DNA of 24,039 nucleotides from an uncultured Acetatifactor sp. (GTDB lineage Bacteria; Bacillota; Clostridia; Lachnospirales; Lachnospiraceae), in contig CAJTXE010000020.1 in NCBI GenBank assembly GCA_910580225.1, positions 1 through 24,039 on the forward strand, given 5' to 3'. The position numbers were made by a program, and so were the translations under genes. Positions 6,711 to 14,577 of this stretch are shown here, piece after piece. The notes under the pieces were generated by a model, which saw only the letters and a list, made by a program, of their open reading frames with translations, was not told the DNA's origin and did not search any database. Every line of letters starts with the position of its first letter. Position 1 is the first letter of the stretch.

Positions 6711-7720
6711 TGATGTTTACCGCAGCGACTGCAGGGTGCATAGCCGGACTCAACTGCCTGATCCAACGTCATTGTATGTATGGTTCGCTTCAATCCGGAA
6801 CAATCCTTGTCAAAATGATAGCGGTTTCCTTCAAGTGTTATATAATACATAGCAGGCTGAGTGCCGCGTGTGCATTTTAAACAGGAATCGTATTTTCCTC
6901 CGCTCTGGTTTCTTATTTTGTCAATTTCAGAGGCCGGAACCATTTTGACCGATAGCATCAGATAACTGCAGGTTGACCTAATATGGTATACCCTCCCCGT
7001 CCGCGCAACATACACTGCCCTCTTCGATTCACTCCCAGCATCACTCCCTGACAGTTGATATCCATTCCAGATATGTGAATAATATCGATTAGACATCCGA
7101 AAGGACCCGAAACCCATCAGGCTGATCCATGGAGATACCGAATAGGTAACAACAATACTGATTTCATCTTTGGAACCAAACAGTCTGCTCTCCCAAAACT
7201 GCAGACCTTCACCGCCGTTTGTAAGGGGAGACTGATCCAAATACTGTTTTCCTGCTGAATCGATTATTTGTTTTTTTATATAGGTGGAAGAGACCGCGAT
7301 TCCTGTCAATTCTTTCCACCACGCATTATCCTGTCGATCATCCTGCGGCTGCTCTCCGCTGTCGGCAACATACCCATACACGGAAAGTTTACTGCCAATC
7401 TGCCACAGCGCCAGCTGCAAATTGCCATGCAGACGGATCATTTCAATGGCACATCCCAGATTCAGAAAAAAGAAGAGAAACAGCGGCAGCACAATCGAAG
7501 CTTCCACCGTCATTCCGGCAGTTGTTGTTTCGAATAGTGAAGTAAACAGTGATATCCCCTTTATGGAAAGCGATGAGACAAAAGACTGCTTTCTACAGTC
7601 TTTCAGGGAAGATTCCGAATTCCGGGCCGAATCCGGAAATTTTTTTCGACAGGTCGGAGAAGGTTTCTTGTTTCTTGTTGATTGTTTCTTTTTGACCGCA
7701 TTACTCCATAAAAGGGACAT
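6707..7720 (-). CDS. TadE-like minor pilin with two C-terminal HxxxxC...CxxC modules
   Basis: The 337-residue protein has a basic, Ser-rich N-terminal arm of about 65 residues, then AGMTVEASIVLPLF and one membrane helix (about 70-95), the TadE signature. The extracytoplasmic part ends in two similar modules. The first has H246, C251, C280 and C283; the second H302, C307, C330 and C333, each in a YH-x4-C...C-x2-C pattern with GRVYH or GNRYH before it. They resemble the Ada-type metal-binding motif recalled in other Firmicute surface proteins. Start: ATG at 7720 with GGGGTG seven bases upstream; a GTG one codon earlier is possible. The stop overlaps the next gene's ATG. The function of the zinc-like modules is unknown. 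Confidence 0.8.
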   Translation of the reverse strand: MSLLWSNAVKKKQSTRNKKPSPTCRKKFPDSARNSESSLKDCRKQSFVSSLSIKGISLFTSLFETTTAGMTVEASIVLPLFLFFFLNLGCAIEMIRLHGNLQLALWQIGSKLSVYGYVADSGEQPQDDRQDNAWWKELTGIAVSSTYIKKQIIDSAGKQYLDQSPLTNGGEGLQFWESRLFGSKDEISIVVTYSVSPWISLMGFGSFRMSNRYYSHIWNGYQLSGSDAGSESKRAVYVARTGRVYHIRSTCSYLMLSVKMVPASEIDKIRNQSGGKYDSCLKCTRGTQPAMYYITLEGNRYHFDKDCSGLKRTIHTMTLDQAVESGYAPCSRCGKHQ

Positions 7721-7740
7721 CACTGTTCACCCCGCTTTCC

Positions 7741-9183
7741 TTAATAATAACTTTTCTGTCTGGTTATCTCATATTGAAACCCATAACTGCTTTTGATTGT
7801 GACACATGCCTCCAATGCCTCATAACAACCATCCAATCGGAAAGCGTTATTACCTGCTGTCCTCCTGATATCTGCTTCCACCATATCCATGGCTCTCGCC
7901 GTTATCGTGTCTGTATCCGTAAACATCATAAAAATTCTCATATAGTCCTGATACGTTAAACCGCTTCCGTTTTGGTCTCGATCCTGTATGCTCCCTTCCA
8001 GTGCCGATGACAGACTGTAATGCCAACTGTTGTCATCTTTTATCAGAGGAATCTTTCCCCCTGCCAGTAAAGACTTGACATCATATATACTTTCCGCATA
8101 GGCCCAAGCCAAAAGTATGGTTCCCTCCAAAATAGGGATCAGCTCCGGCACCAAAGCCAGAGAACAGACCAGTTGAGCCACTATTCTTATTTCTCCGCGT
8201 TTTGTTTCATTGGAAAGCAAATATACTGCATTTGCAGCTTCCCTTAACACACATAGACGATTTGCCACACTCCGCAGATTATCCATATCACTGTCCTTTC
8301 CTGCTATCAGATATTCGATCTGATACTGCAGGGTGCCTTCTTCTCTTGTCTGCCCATATCTCCCCATATATTTAAGAAGATACTCCTGAAATACAAATTT
8401 CTCTACGATCTGTTCTGTCTCTGTCAATGTATCATATTCCATATTTCCACGATTTACCTGTCCCTGCTGCATTCTGCTTGAAATCAGATTTTGAAGACTA
8501 ATCTGATTTTGGGATAAACTGCTCTCATCATCTATGACAAGCCTTAAAATGCCCAATTTTTTCTTATTCTCCAACACACCTGTCGGATTTACAATATCTG
8601 TATTTTCATACTCCTCTATCTGTTCATCATATTCCTGTTTTTGGGTTTCTTCTGTCCCCTCTTCCAGACCATTCACTTCTATCGTCTGCATCCAGCTCTG
8701 AAGTTCCTCTAAAAGATCAAGTCCAACATCCGCCTTGATGGCATCTGCTGCACACCGGCGAAACACTGCTCCCCCTCTATCTGTCAGAATAGATATCTTT
8801 TGAACTTCTGCCCCTTCCAGTTCAAGCCCCAGAAAATCCCGGTAAAGGAAATCAGAAAGAAATACATCCTGATAGTCTAAATTCTTTTTCAGATATGTCT
8901 GCAGATGTGTGTCTGTATTTGCCTTGCTGCACAGAGCAGTGCCATAGGAAGCATCAATTGCGAACAGATTATACTGCTTCATCAGTTCACGGTGATACTC
9001 CGCCATGATACTTTGCAGTCCAATATCCGTGACAATTTCGACTTCCAGTCTGGCACCGTTTCTGCGCACTCCTTCTATCAGAGTCAGGCACAGGGACATA
9101 ATAACCGCCAGACACAATGCCAGATATACTGTCAGATACGCATTATACGGCCTTTCTGTATCTGTAAATTCCCTGTTTTTCAT
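7741..9183 (-). CDS. DUF5702 (TadG-like) Tad-locus protein
   Basis: The 480-residue protein has a short N-terminus, one membrane helix (about 15-38: NAYLTVYLALCLAVIMSL...) and a large external domain. It resembles DUF5702, a family recalled in Clostridial Tad loci at the position TadG takes elsewhere. Residues near 45-85 (SIMAEYHRELMKQYNLFAID) are typical of its start. The sequence around the helix copies the TadE processing site, but Tyr replaces the usual Glu at +5. Start: ATG at 9183 with a modest GGG-rich site; it lies 17 bp after the pilin stop and 20 bp before the TadE-like start. It is probably a minor pilus component or a pilus-surface scaffold; no enzymatic motif was seen. Confidence 0.75.
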   Translation of the reverse strand: MKNREFTDTERPYNAYLTVYLALCLAVIMSLCLTLIEGVRRNGARLEVEIVTDIGLQSIMAEYHRELMKQYNLFAIDASYGTALCSKANTDTHLQTYLKKNLDYQDVFLSDFLYRDFLGLELEGAEVQKISILTDRGGAVFRRCAADAIKADVGLDLLEELQSWMQTIEVNGLEEGTEETQKQEYDEQIEEYENTDIVNPTGVLENKKKLGILRLVIDDESSLSQNQISLQNLISSRMQQGQVNRGNMEYDTLTETEQIVEKFVFQEYLLKYMGRYGQTREEGTLQYQIEYLIAGKDSDMDNLRSVANRLCVLREAANAVYLLSNETKRGEIRIVAQLVCSLALVPELIPILEGTILLAWAYAESIYDVKSLLAGGKIPLIKDDNSWHYSLSSALEGSIQDRDQNGSGLTYQDYMRIFMMFTDTDTITARAMDMVEADIRRTAGNNAFRLDGCYEALEACVTIKSSYGFQYEITRQKSYY

Positions 9184-9200
9184 TGCTTATCCCTTTTTCC

Positions 9201-9377
9201 TTACACCTTATTCGATTGTGTGGTAATTTTCTTAAAAATAGTGTTAGCCACCGATGTGATCTGACTTTTAAAGAGAATGACCAGACTTACCAAAACTACA
9301 ATGATCAGAATGATTTCTACAGTACCCATTCCTTCCTCTTCTGTCAAAAACTGCCCCATTCCTTTTAAGCAATTCAT
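9201..9377 (-). CDS. Flp1-family type IVb pilin (major pilin)
   Basis: The 58-residue prepilin has a 16-residue leader ending EEEG, the cut site G16/M17, and Glu at +5 (MGTVE), followed by one hydrophobic helix ILIIVVLVSLVILF. The short mature form of 42 residues is normal for Flp1-type pilins, which polymerise into the Tad pilus. The reading frame continues 11 codons upstream, but ATG at 9377 has GAGAGGG five bases before it and gives a normal leader. It lies between tadC and the DUF5702 gene, with a 91-bp upstream gap holding two alternative hairpins that may set its expression above that of its neighbours. Confidence 0.88.
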   Translation of the reverse strand: MNCLKGMGQFLTEEEGMGTVEIILIIVVLVSLVILFKSQITSVANTIFKKITTQSNKV

Positions 9378-9393
9378 ATTACCCTCTCTTTCC

Positions 9394-9427
9394 GCTGCTT
9401 TGCGCAGCAATCTTTTTCTTGCAAAGC
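9394..9427 (-). promoter_or_regulatory. Two mutually exclusive hairpins before the pilin ribosome binding site
   Basis: The plus-strand arms 9394-9398/9404-9408 (GCTGC/GCAGC) form a 5-bp hairpin. The arms 9397-9403/9421-9427 (GCTTTGC/GCAAAGC) form a 7-bp hairpin that uses some of the same bases, so both cannot form at once. They end about ten bases before the GAGAGGG site of flp1 in the transcript. A role in processing, stability or translation of the pilin message is inference. Confidence 0.45.
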
Positions 9428-9468
9428 ACGTGCAGAACTTCCGGTCCCAAACTTCGATTGAACTATTA

Positions 9469-10917
9469 TTACATATTTGACATAGCCGGTATCATGATAA
9501 TTGCCATGACTACCGCCAGCATCAATATCATCGGCACCAGCAGTTTAGTTCCCGCCTCCTCTCCCAGCTTTTTACTCTGCTGCAGACGCTCTTCCGCAGA
9601 CTTGTCCGCTTCGCTGCGCAGACGTTCCAGAAGTGTGCTGTTGCCCCGCTTCAGATTCTGTGCCAGCAGTGCACTCAATCTGATATATTCCTGCAATCCT
9701 GTCCTCCTTCCGAAATGTTCATAGCACAAACCTTCCGAAACTCCAGAGTACAATTCCCTGCAAGTATATAAGATTTCTTCATAAGCCGGTGACCTTCTGC
9801 CTCCACCCCGGCACTTTGCCTCATAATCCCCTGCAATCTTCTGAAGGGCTCCCCGAATTGTCATACCGGCCCCCACAAACAGCACCAGTTTATGTACAAT
9901 TTCCGGATAGTCTCTGTGAAGGTTTTTCCTTCGCTTCTCCAGCCGGTCATGCAGGTCTCTGTCCAAAAAGAAAAAGATCATAACACCCGCAGCCATGGCC
10001 GCTGCCCACAGCAACAGGCTTCTGTCGTCCGTGACTTGTCTCCAGATAACAGGAGCACCTCTCCATTCTGTCGGCAATACCCATTCTTCCTGTGTCACAC
10101 TCTCTCCCTGTGATTCCAGCAGCATATTTTCCAGCTCTCGATACGCCTTTTCCTCTTCTGATATTTCCGGCGGCACTAAGTTTACTTTCAATTTCTCCAC
10201 CCTTTCACAGGAACTATAATTCAAATGGGCCGTTAATATTACTGATATATCATCTTCAACAGAAAATACCTGCCCTTCGCTGCTCAGCAGTCCCGGATTA
10301 TCACTTTCCCATCTTACAGCAACCGGACACCCGTCATATATCTCCTCCAAAACCAAGTCCGAAGTCACTTTCTCCAGACTTTCGTTTTTTCCACATATAT
10401 ACTGAGGCAATTTTTCAATAAATTCATCCACCACAATTTCCGCGGCCCTTCCGGATAACAGCACCGGTTCTACCTCAATTTTAAAATCCATGGGTTTTTC
10501 ACCGTTGTCAAAAGAAAGTGTGACTTCTCTGCTTCCCTCCTGATAACTGTCTCTGATTATCGTTCCTCCTTCTCTCAGAACCATTTCACTCTCCGTGCTG
10601 AACTTTGCCGCCGCCCCAAACAGCGTTCCTGCAAATGCAATTATGAGACAGAGTGCTGCTTTTTTCACATAATATTCTGTCTTCAGACACTCTCCTGGTT
10701 CCCCCGGATAAAGCTGGAGCAAATCCTTTTCTACCTGTGGAGAGGAATACAGTTTCGGGAAATATTTGAATGTCCTTTTGTATAGGAACATTGCGATCTT
10801 ATAAAAAGGTTTCAACAGCGAACTTGTGTTTGGCGCTGTATCCTCTCCCCTTGCCAGGCACAGCAGTATCATATACAATCCCATAACAATTATTGTAATC
10901 CAGTACAGTCTGTCCAC
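9469..10917 (-). CDS. tadC: TadC platform protein with a large extracytoplasmic insertion
   Basis: The 482-residue protein is much longer than a usual TadC (about 300). The C-terminal part (about 300-482) is the type II secretion system F fold, with HRDYPEIVHKLVLFVGAGMTIRGAL and a closing hydrophobic helix. Membrane helices lie at 5-22, 87-105 and 302-318. Between the last two sit about 195 polar residues (108-300) predicted outside the membrane, with an Ig-like stretch (170-250: VAVRWESDNPGLLSSEG, then strand-like repeats) recalling the aBig family. GTG start at 10917, four bases after the TadB stop, so coupling is likely. It forms the inner-membrane platform with TadB and the CpaF ATPase. 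The insert is not part of the standard TadC fold. Confidence 0.85.
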   Translation of the reverse strand: MDRLYWITIIVMGLYMILLCLARGEDTAPNTSSLLKPFYKIAMFLYKRTFKYFPKLYSSPQVEKDLLQLYPGEPGECLKTEYYVKKAALCLIIAFAGTLFGAAAKFSTESEMVLREGGTIIRDSYQEGSREVTLSFDNGEKPMDFKIEVEPVLLSGRAAEIVVDEFIEKLPQYICGKNESLEKVTSDLVLEEIYDGCPVAVRWESDNPGLLSSEGQVFSVEDDISVILTAHLNYSSCERVEKLKVNLVPPEISEEEKAYRELENMLLESQGESVTQEEWVLPTEWRGAPVIWRQVTDDRSLLLWAAAMAAGVMIFFFLDRDLHDRLEKRRKNLHRDYPEIVHKLVLFVGAGMTIRGALQKIAGDYEAKCRGGGRRSPAYEEILYTCRELYSGVSEGLCYEHFGRRTGLQEYIRLSALLAQNLKRGNSTLLERLRSEADKSAEERLQQSKKLGEEAGTKLLVPMILMLAVVMAIIMIPAMSNM

Positions 10918-10921
10918 CCCC

Positions 10922-11692
10922 TTACGCCATTTCCGCTGTAATGCCTTTCATAATAAATTCCCCCAGAATATAAGCTCCCAGATACACACCCAGACATCCA
11001 GTCATGATGGCTGCTCCAGCCAGATTGTGATACAGGGAATCAAAATATCCCCGATTTCCTATATCAATATACAATAATATCCCAAAAGGCATTGCCTTCA
11101 TAATCATCAGTTCCATTTTCTTTCCTCCCAGCAGGATCTGCACTTCCTGTTTCAGCTCAATCTGTCGTCCTATCTGGTGAGCGGATCCCCTGATAATTTC
11201 CGCCATATTTCCGCCATTCCTCTTTACCAGGGCAAATATCTGTGCAAACTGAGCAATCTCCTCACAGGCGCTCCTGACAGACAAATCCGCCAGAAGCTCC
11301 TCCAGCGAAATATTGATTTTCAGACCCCTTTTGATATAGTCCAGTTCTCTGCAGATCAGAGACTCTTCCCCATACATCAGTGCCATATCCTGTCTGCATT
11401 CCATAAATGCATTTTCAACGGAATAACCGGCCTGCAATAAGGTAGCCACGGAGAGAATACACTCCCGGAACTGTACGGACAATTCATCCCTCACTTTCTC
11501 CGCACGTCCTCGTTCCATCTGCCGAAAAGCCAGAATGCCAATTACAGACAATGGGATCAGTGCAAGAAAACTTCGGTAAAAAAAATATGCAAGTACAGAC
11601 GTAATGCCAGTACAAATCAGAATTGTCCCCATTTTCTCCCCACTCTTCCAGGAATACTTATGATAATCCTGCCGCTTTAAGTTTATGTCCAT
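10922..11692 (-). CDS. tadB: TadB inner-membrane platform protein
   Basis: The 256-residue protein of the type II secretion system F family has two N-terminal hydrophobic segments (about 22-55), a cytoplasmic helical bundle with FRECILSVATLLQAGYSVENAF and FALVKRNGGNMAEIIR, and C-terminal membrane helices (about 198-250). Such proteins, with TadC, form the platform that links the ATPase to the growing pilus. Start: ATG at 11692 with GGAGAG seven bases upstream. It overlaps the end of cpaF by 35 bp and precedes tadC by four bases, so it is translated within one operon. It lacks the FHA or periplasmic extensions of some homologues and looks ordinary. Confidence 0.9.
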   Translation of the reverse strand: MDINLKRQDYHKYSWKSGEKMGTILICTGITSVLAYFFYRSFLALIPLSVIGILAFRQMERGRAEKVRDELSVQFRECILSVATLLQAGYSVENAFMECRQDMALMYGEESLICRELDYIKRGLKINISLEELLADLSVRSACEEIAQFAQIFALVKRNGGNMAEIIRGSAHQIGRQIELKQEVQILLGGKKMELMIMKAMPFGILLYIDIGNRGYFDSLYHNLAGAAIMTGCLGVYLGAYILGEFIMKGITAEMA

Positions 11693-12875
11693 GGATCAGC
11701 TCTCCTTTCTTCTCCAGAGTCCCAATTACCTTTCCCTCCCTGTCTTCCCCCTTCTCCTGAAAAAGGAACAAAGGATTCAGTCTGATCTCCTGATTCTCAC
11801 AGCCGATCAACTCCGTTATTTCCAACACCTTCCTGGTTTTGTCACGCAGCCGCCCCAGATGCACAATAATGTCAACACCCGATGCAATCTGCTGCCTGAT
11901 TGCTGCAAGCGGCAGTTCCATTCCCATCAATACCATATTTTCCAGTCGCGCCAACATGTCACGCCCACTGTTTGCATGTCCTGTAGACATACTTCCGTCA
12001 TGGCCGGTATTCATACATTGAAGCATATCAATGGCCTCTGCTCCTCTTACTTCCCCCACGATGATCCTGTCCGGCCGCATCCTCAGAGACGACTTGATCA
12101 ACTCTCTGATCGTAATTTCATTACAGCCTTCCACATTGCTGTTGCGGGTCTCCAACTGCACCAGATTCGGAAGCCCCTGAAGCTGGAGCTCAGCACTGTC
12201 CTCAATGGTGATGACACGTTCTTCTGCCGGAATATACTGCGACAGCACATTCAGAAATGTCGTCTTGCCGCTTCCTGTCCCTCCGCTTATGAAGATATTA
12301 TATTTTGCTTTTACAAGCTTCTTCAGAAAGTCAGACGCTTCGGGCGATATAGAGCGAATCTGAAGCAGACGCTCCATGGTCACCGGTTTGTCCGGAAATC
12401 TTCGGATTGTTACGATGGGACCGTTTAATGCGACCGGATTCATGACGATATTCACTCGGGATCCGTTGGGAAGCCTGGCATCCACAATGGGAGATGCTTC
12501 ATTTACCACACGATTGCATCCTGCAACAATCTGCTGTATCACATCCTGCAGCTTCTCCGTTGATTCAAACCCCATTTCCAGTTGCCGTAATCTTCCGTCC
12601 TGTTCCACAAAGATATGATCCTTTCCATTGATCATAATTTCCGTAACAGAACTGTCGTCTACAAAAATCTGCAGGATATCCAGCCTGCGCAACGAGTCAA
12701 ACAGTTCCTTTTTCAGCCTTCTGCGCATATCTACAGGATAAATCATCAGCTGCCCCTGTTCCAGCATTACTTCATCTATGGTGTCCTCCACTTCAGCATC
12801 CGTGAAATCCTTGACAATGTCCATCTTTTCCTGTACTTTACTGCGCAGTTCTTTTTTCAAAGCCGAATATTCCAT
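11658..12875 (-). CDS. cpaF: CpaF/TadA pilus-assembly ATPase
   Basis: The 405-residue cytoplasmic secretion ATPase drives polymerisation and retraction of the Tad pilus. The N-terminal domain (about 60-170) has ARLPNGSRVNIV and PIVTIRRF. The Walker A motif is GGTGSGKT (198-205), followed by ITIEDSAELQL (Asp box), RPDRIIVGEVRG (Walker B, about 268-278) and GHDGSMSTGHAN (His box). All catalytic elements are intact. Start: ATG at 12875 with AAAGGAGG four bases upstream. It overlaps tadZ by 19 bp and tadB by 35 bp. It is the only motor ATPase seen here, so it probably does all the mechanical work of this pilus. Confidence 0.96.
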   Translation of the reverse strand: MEYSALKKELRSKVQEKMDIVKDFTDAEVEDTIDEVMLEQGQLMIYPVDMRRRLKKELFDSLRRLDILQIFVDDSSVTEIMINGKDHIFVEQDGRLRQLEMGFESTEKLQDVIQQIVAGCNRVVNEASPIVDARLPNGSRVNIVMNPVALNGPIVTIRRFPDKPVTMERLLQIRSISPEASDFLKKLVKAKYNIFISGGTGSGKTTFLNVLSQYIPAEERVITIEDSAELQLQGLPNLVQLETRNSNVEGCNEITIRELIKSSLRMRPDRIIVGEVRGAEAIDMLQCMNTGHDGSMSTGHANSGRDMLARLENMVLMGMELPLAAIRQQIASGVDIIVHLGRLRDKTRKVLEITELIGCENQEIRLNPLFLFQEKGEDREGKVIGTLEKKGELIHGHKLKAAGLS

Positions 12876-13897
12876 CTCTCCTCCTTTCCTTCATGTTCTT
12901 CCATATCTCGAACCAACCCTCTGACCATCTCTGCCATTTCCCCTTTTGTCAGCTGATCCAGTTCTTCGGGCAGCCTGCGGATATGGGAGAGTGACAACCG
13001 CTTTGTCTTCCCCAGAATATCTCCATACTCATACAGTGCCAGAATCTGTTCATACTGAAGCAGTTTACTCTGTGCAATCCGATCTTCTCTTGTCAATGTG
13101 TATACTTTGGTACAAAGCCTCAGGATTTCGAACAGCCCCTGCATGCTCTCACTCAGATCCAGGATAACATACTCATACTCTTCCAGTTCTTCGATTTTCT
13201 GTAAAAATTCCATCCACTCTGCTGCTGTAATCGTGAGCAGATTCTGCCCTGACTTCATGGGTGGTATATAGGCAAGACTTCCCTTATGCTTCAAAATTGT
13301 CTGCAGCCGGAGCCGAAACTTATCTTTCTGTGCATTCAGAAAATAAAGGAGATCTGCCATATCCAAAGCCTGCATATCAGGTACAAGTTCCGTGCTGCCC
13401 GCATAATGTTCAAAGTTCAGGTACAGAGTTGGATGCCTTTGCGCCAGCAGCAAACTCATGGTGACCGCAAAGGAAGTCTGCATACATCTTTTCACCGGCG
13501 AATAATTACCAATAAATATGGTCCTGCGGTTTGTCCGGAGCATCGGAAGCTGGACGTCTGCAATTTCCATATAAATACCCAGCAACTGCTTTATAATCTC
13601 TTCCGCTTCCTGGTACTTATCCACATGAAAAAGATTCTCCCATTTCATCACCCCGCTTTCGTTGAGGATCACCAAACGCTTGGGGCACAGTTCCTGAAGC
13701 TTCAAGTCAAAGGCGGATTCAGCCACCACCAGTATCTCCATATCTTTCCTCTCCCTGGACAGCATGTCCTGTACATTGGTATAGGCGTGCAGTTCCCACG
13801 GCAGATTCTTCTGTTTTTCCATAAATTCGGTCATCAGATGCACATATTCCTCCTCTGTATCACACAGCACCATGACCTTATTAAGTTTCTCTTTCAA
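12857..13897 (-). CDS. tadZ: TadZ/CpaE-like localisation protein with degenerate P-loop
   Basis: The 346-residue protein has an atypical receiver-like domain (about 1-110, VMVLCDTEEEYVHLM first) and a MinD/ParA-like domain (about 120-300). The P-loop region reads NYSPVKRCMQTSFA (132-145), where the family has ..RCGKT..., so the key Gly and Lys are Met and Gln. Later strands YVILDLSES and RLCTKVYTLTRED match the fold. The frame is open 73 codons upstream, but that overlaps the peptidase gene. TTG at 13897 has GGGAGG six bases before it and forms a TTGA overlap with the upstream stop, so it is chosen. TadZ proteins place the pilus machine in the cell. This one may not hydrolyse ATP. Confidence 0.85.
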   Translation of the reverse strand: MKEKLNKVMVLCDTEEEYVHLMTEFMEKQKNLPWELHAYTNVQDMLSRERKDMEILVVAESAFDLKLQELCPKRLVILNESGVMKWENLFHVDKYQEAEEIIKQLLGIYMEIADVQLPMLRTNRRTIFIGNYSPVKRCMQTSFAVTMSLLLAQRHPTLYLNFEHYAGSTELVPDMQALDMADLLYFLNAQKDKFRLRLQTILKHKGSLAYIPPMKSGQNLLTITAAEWMEFLQKIEELEEYEYVILDLSESMQGLFEILRLCTKVYTLTREDRIAQSKLLQYEQILALYEYGDILGKTKRLSLSHIRRLPEELDQLTKGEMAEMVRGLVRDMEEHEGKEERWNIRL

Positions 13898-14397
13898 TAG
13901 ACACCTCCCAAATACAGCAATATACTGACAAACACTGGTCCTGACAGACAGATCCCCGCAGACTGTTTGTTTTCTCCATCCGCCTGGTATGGTTTCCACC
14001 TGCCTGTTTTCATAACATCCTCCAGGTACACTGCCAGATAACGCATACGTACCCAGAAACTCTTCCTCTTCCACATCTTCACAACTGAAATTGTCGCTGC
14101 AACCAGCAAAGAACAAAAAAGATACATCAGAATTTTTTCGAAAGGCAGATAGCCTGCCGTCACCCCAAGAAGCTTCACATCTCCTGCACCCAGACCGCCG
14201 ATCCGAAAAAACGGATACAACAGTGCCATAACCAGTATCGCCTGGCCTAAATAGAACAAAACACCCAATAGTCCGTTATCCCATGCCTGCCATCCCATTC
14301 CAAGAAATCCTGCCAGCAGAATCAGATAATTGGGAATTCTGCTGTCTCTGTAATCATACCCACAGACAACTGCCAAAATTACACAAAGAGCCGCCAA
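13894..14397 (-). CDS. tadV: Prepilin peptidase (A24 family, TadV/CpaA-like)
   Basis: The 167-residue polytopic protein is first in the Tad operon. Catalytic aspartates are D15 in YDYRDSRIPN and D73 in GLGAGD, the two motifs of the aspartic prepilin peptidase family. It probably cleaves the Flp1 leader. After the usual core it has a basic segment (about 105-145) and a final hydrophobic helix, slightly longer than the second peptidase in the cluster. Start: ATG at 14397 with GGAGATGG close upstream. The TGA stop overlaps the TTG start of tadZ by two bases. It is preceded by a good SigA promoter and a leader of about 110 nt. Confidence 0.9.
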   Translation of the reverse strand: MAALCVILAVVCGYDYRDSRIPNYLILLAGFLGMGWQAWDNGLLGVLFYLGQAILVMALLYPFFRIGGLGAGDVKLLGVTAGYLPFEKILMYLFCSLLVAATISVVKMWKRKSFWVRMRYLAVYLEDVMKTGRWKPYQADGENKQSAGICLSGPVFVSILLYLGGVY

Positions 14398-14512
14398 TTA
14401 ACCATCTCCTTTTCTCATACTTAATACCTGATCTTCGAGGCGAAATTTGCCTCCTGAAATTACTGAACCCTTGAACTACTTTGAAATATCTGATTTGTTA
14501 TGTTGTAACAGA

Positions 14513-14541
14513 ATTATATCTGCTGCTACTCAAATTTGCAA
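14513..14541 (-). promoter_or_regulatory. Probable SigA promoter of the Tad operon
   Basis: On the minus strand the -35 is TTGCAA (14541-14536), the spacer is exactly 17 nt and the -10 is a perfect TATAAT (14518-14513). The start is expected near 14506, about 110 nt before tadV. The leader holds a GAGGC/GCCTC hairpin (14437-14453) that overlaps an AGGAGG not followed by a start codon. No c-di-GMP riboswitch consensus was seen here. Confidence 0.65.
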
Positions 14542-14577
14542 GAGGAAATACTTAAAAATTTCTTTTTTGTCAAAAAC

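Noticed and set aside
13898..14116. Long tadZ product starting at 14116
   Set aside because: The added 73 residues overlap the peptidase gene and have no family match; the TTG at 13897 has a good ribosome site and neat stop overlap.
14401..14577. c-di-GMP riboswitch in the Tad leader
   Set aside because: No GEMM-type core sequence was recognised; only a short hairpin is present.
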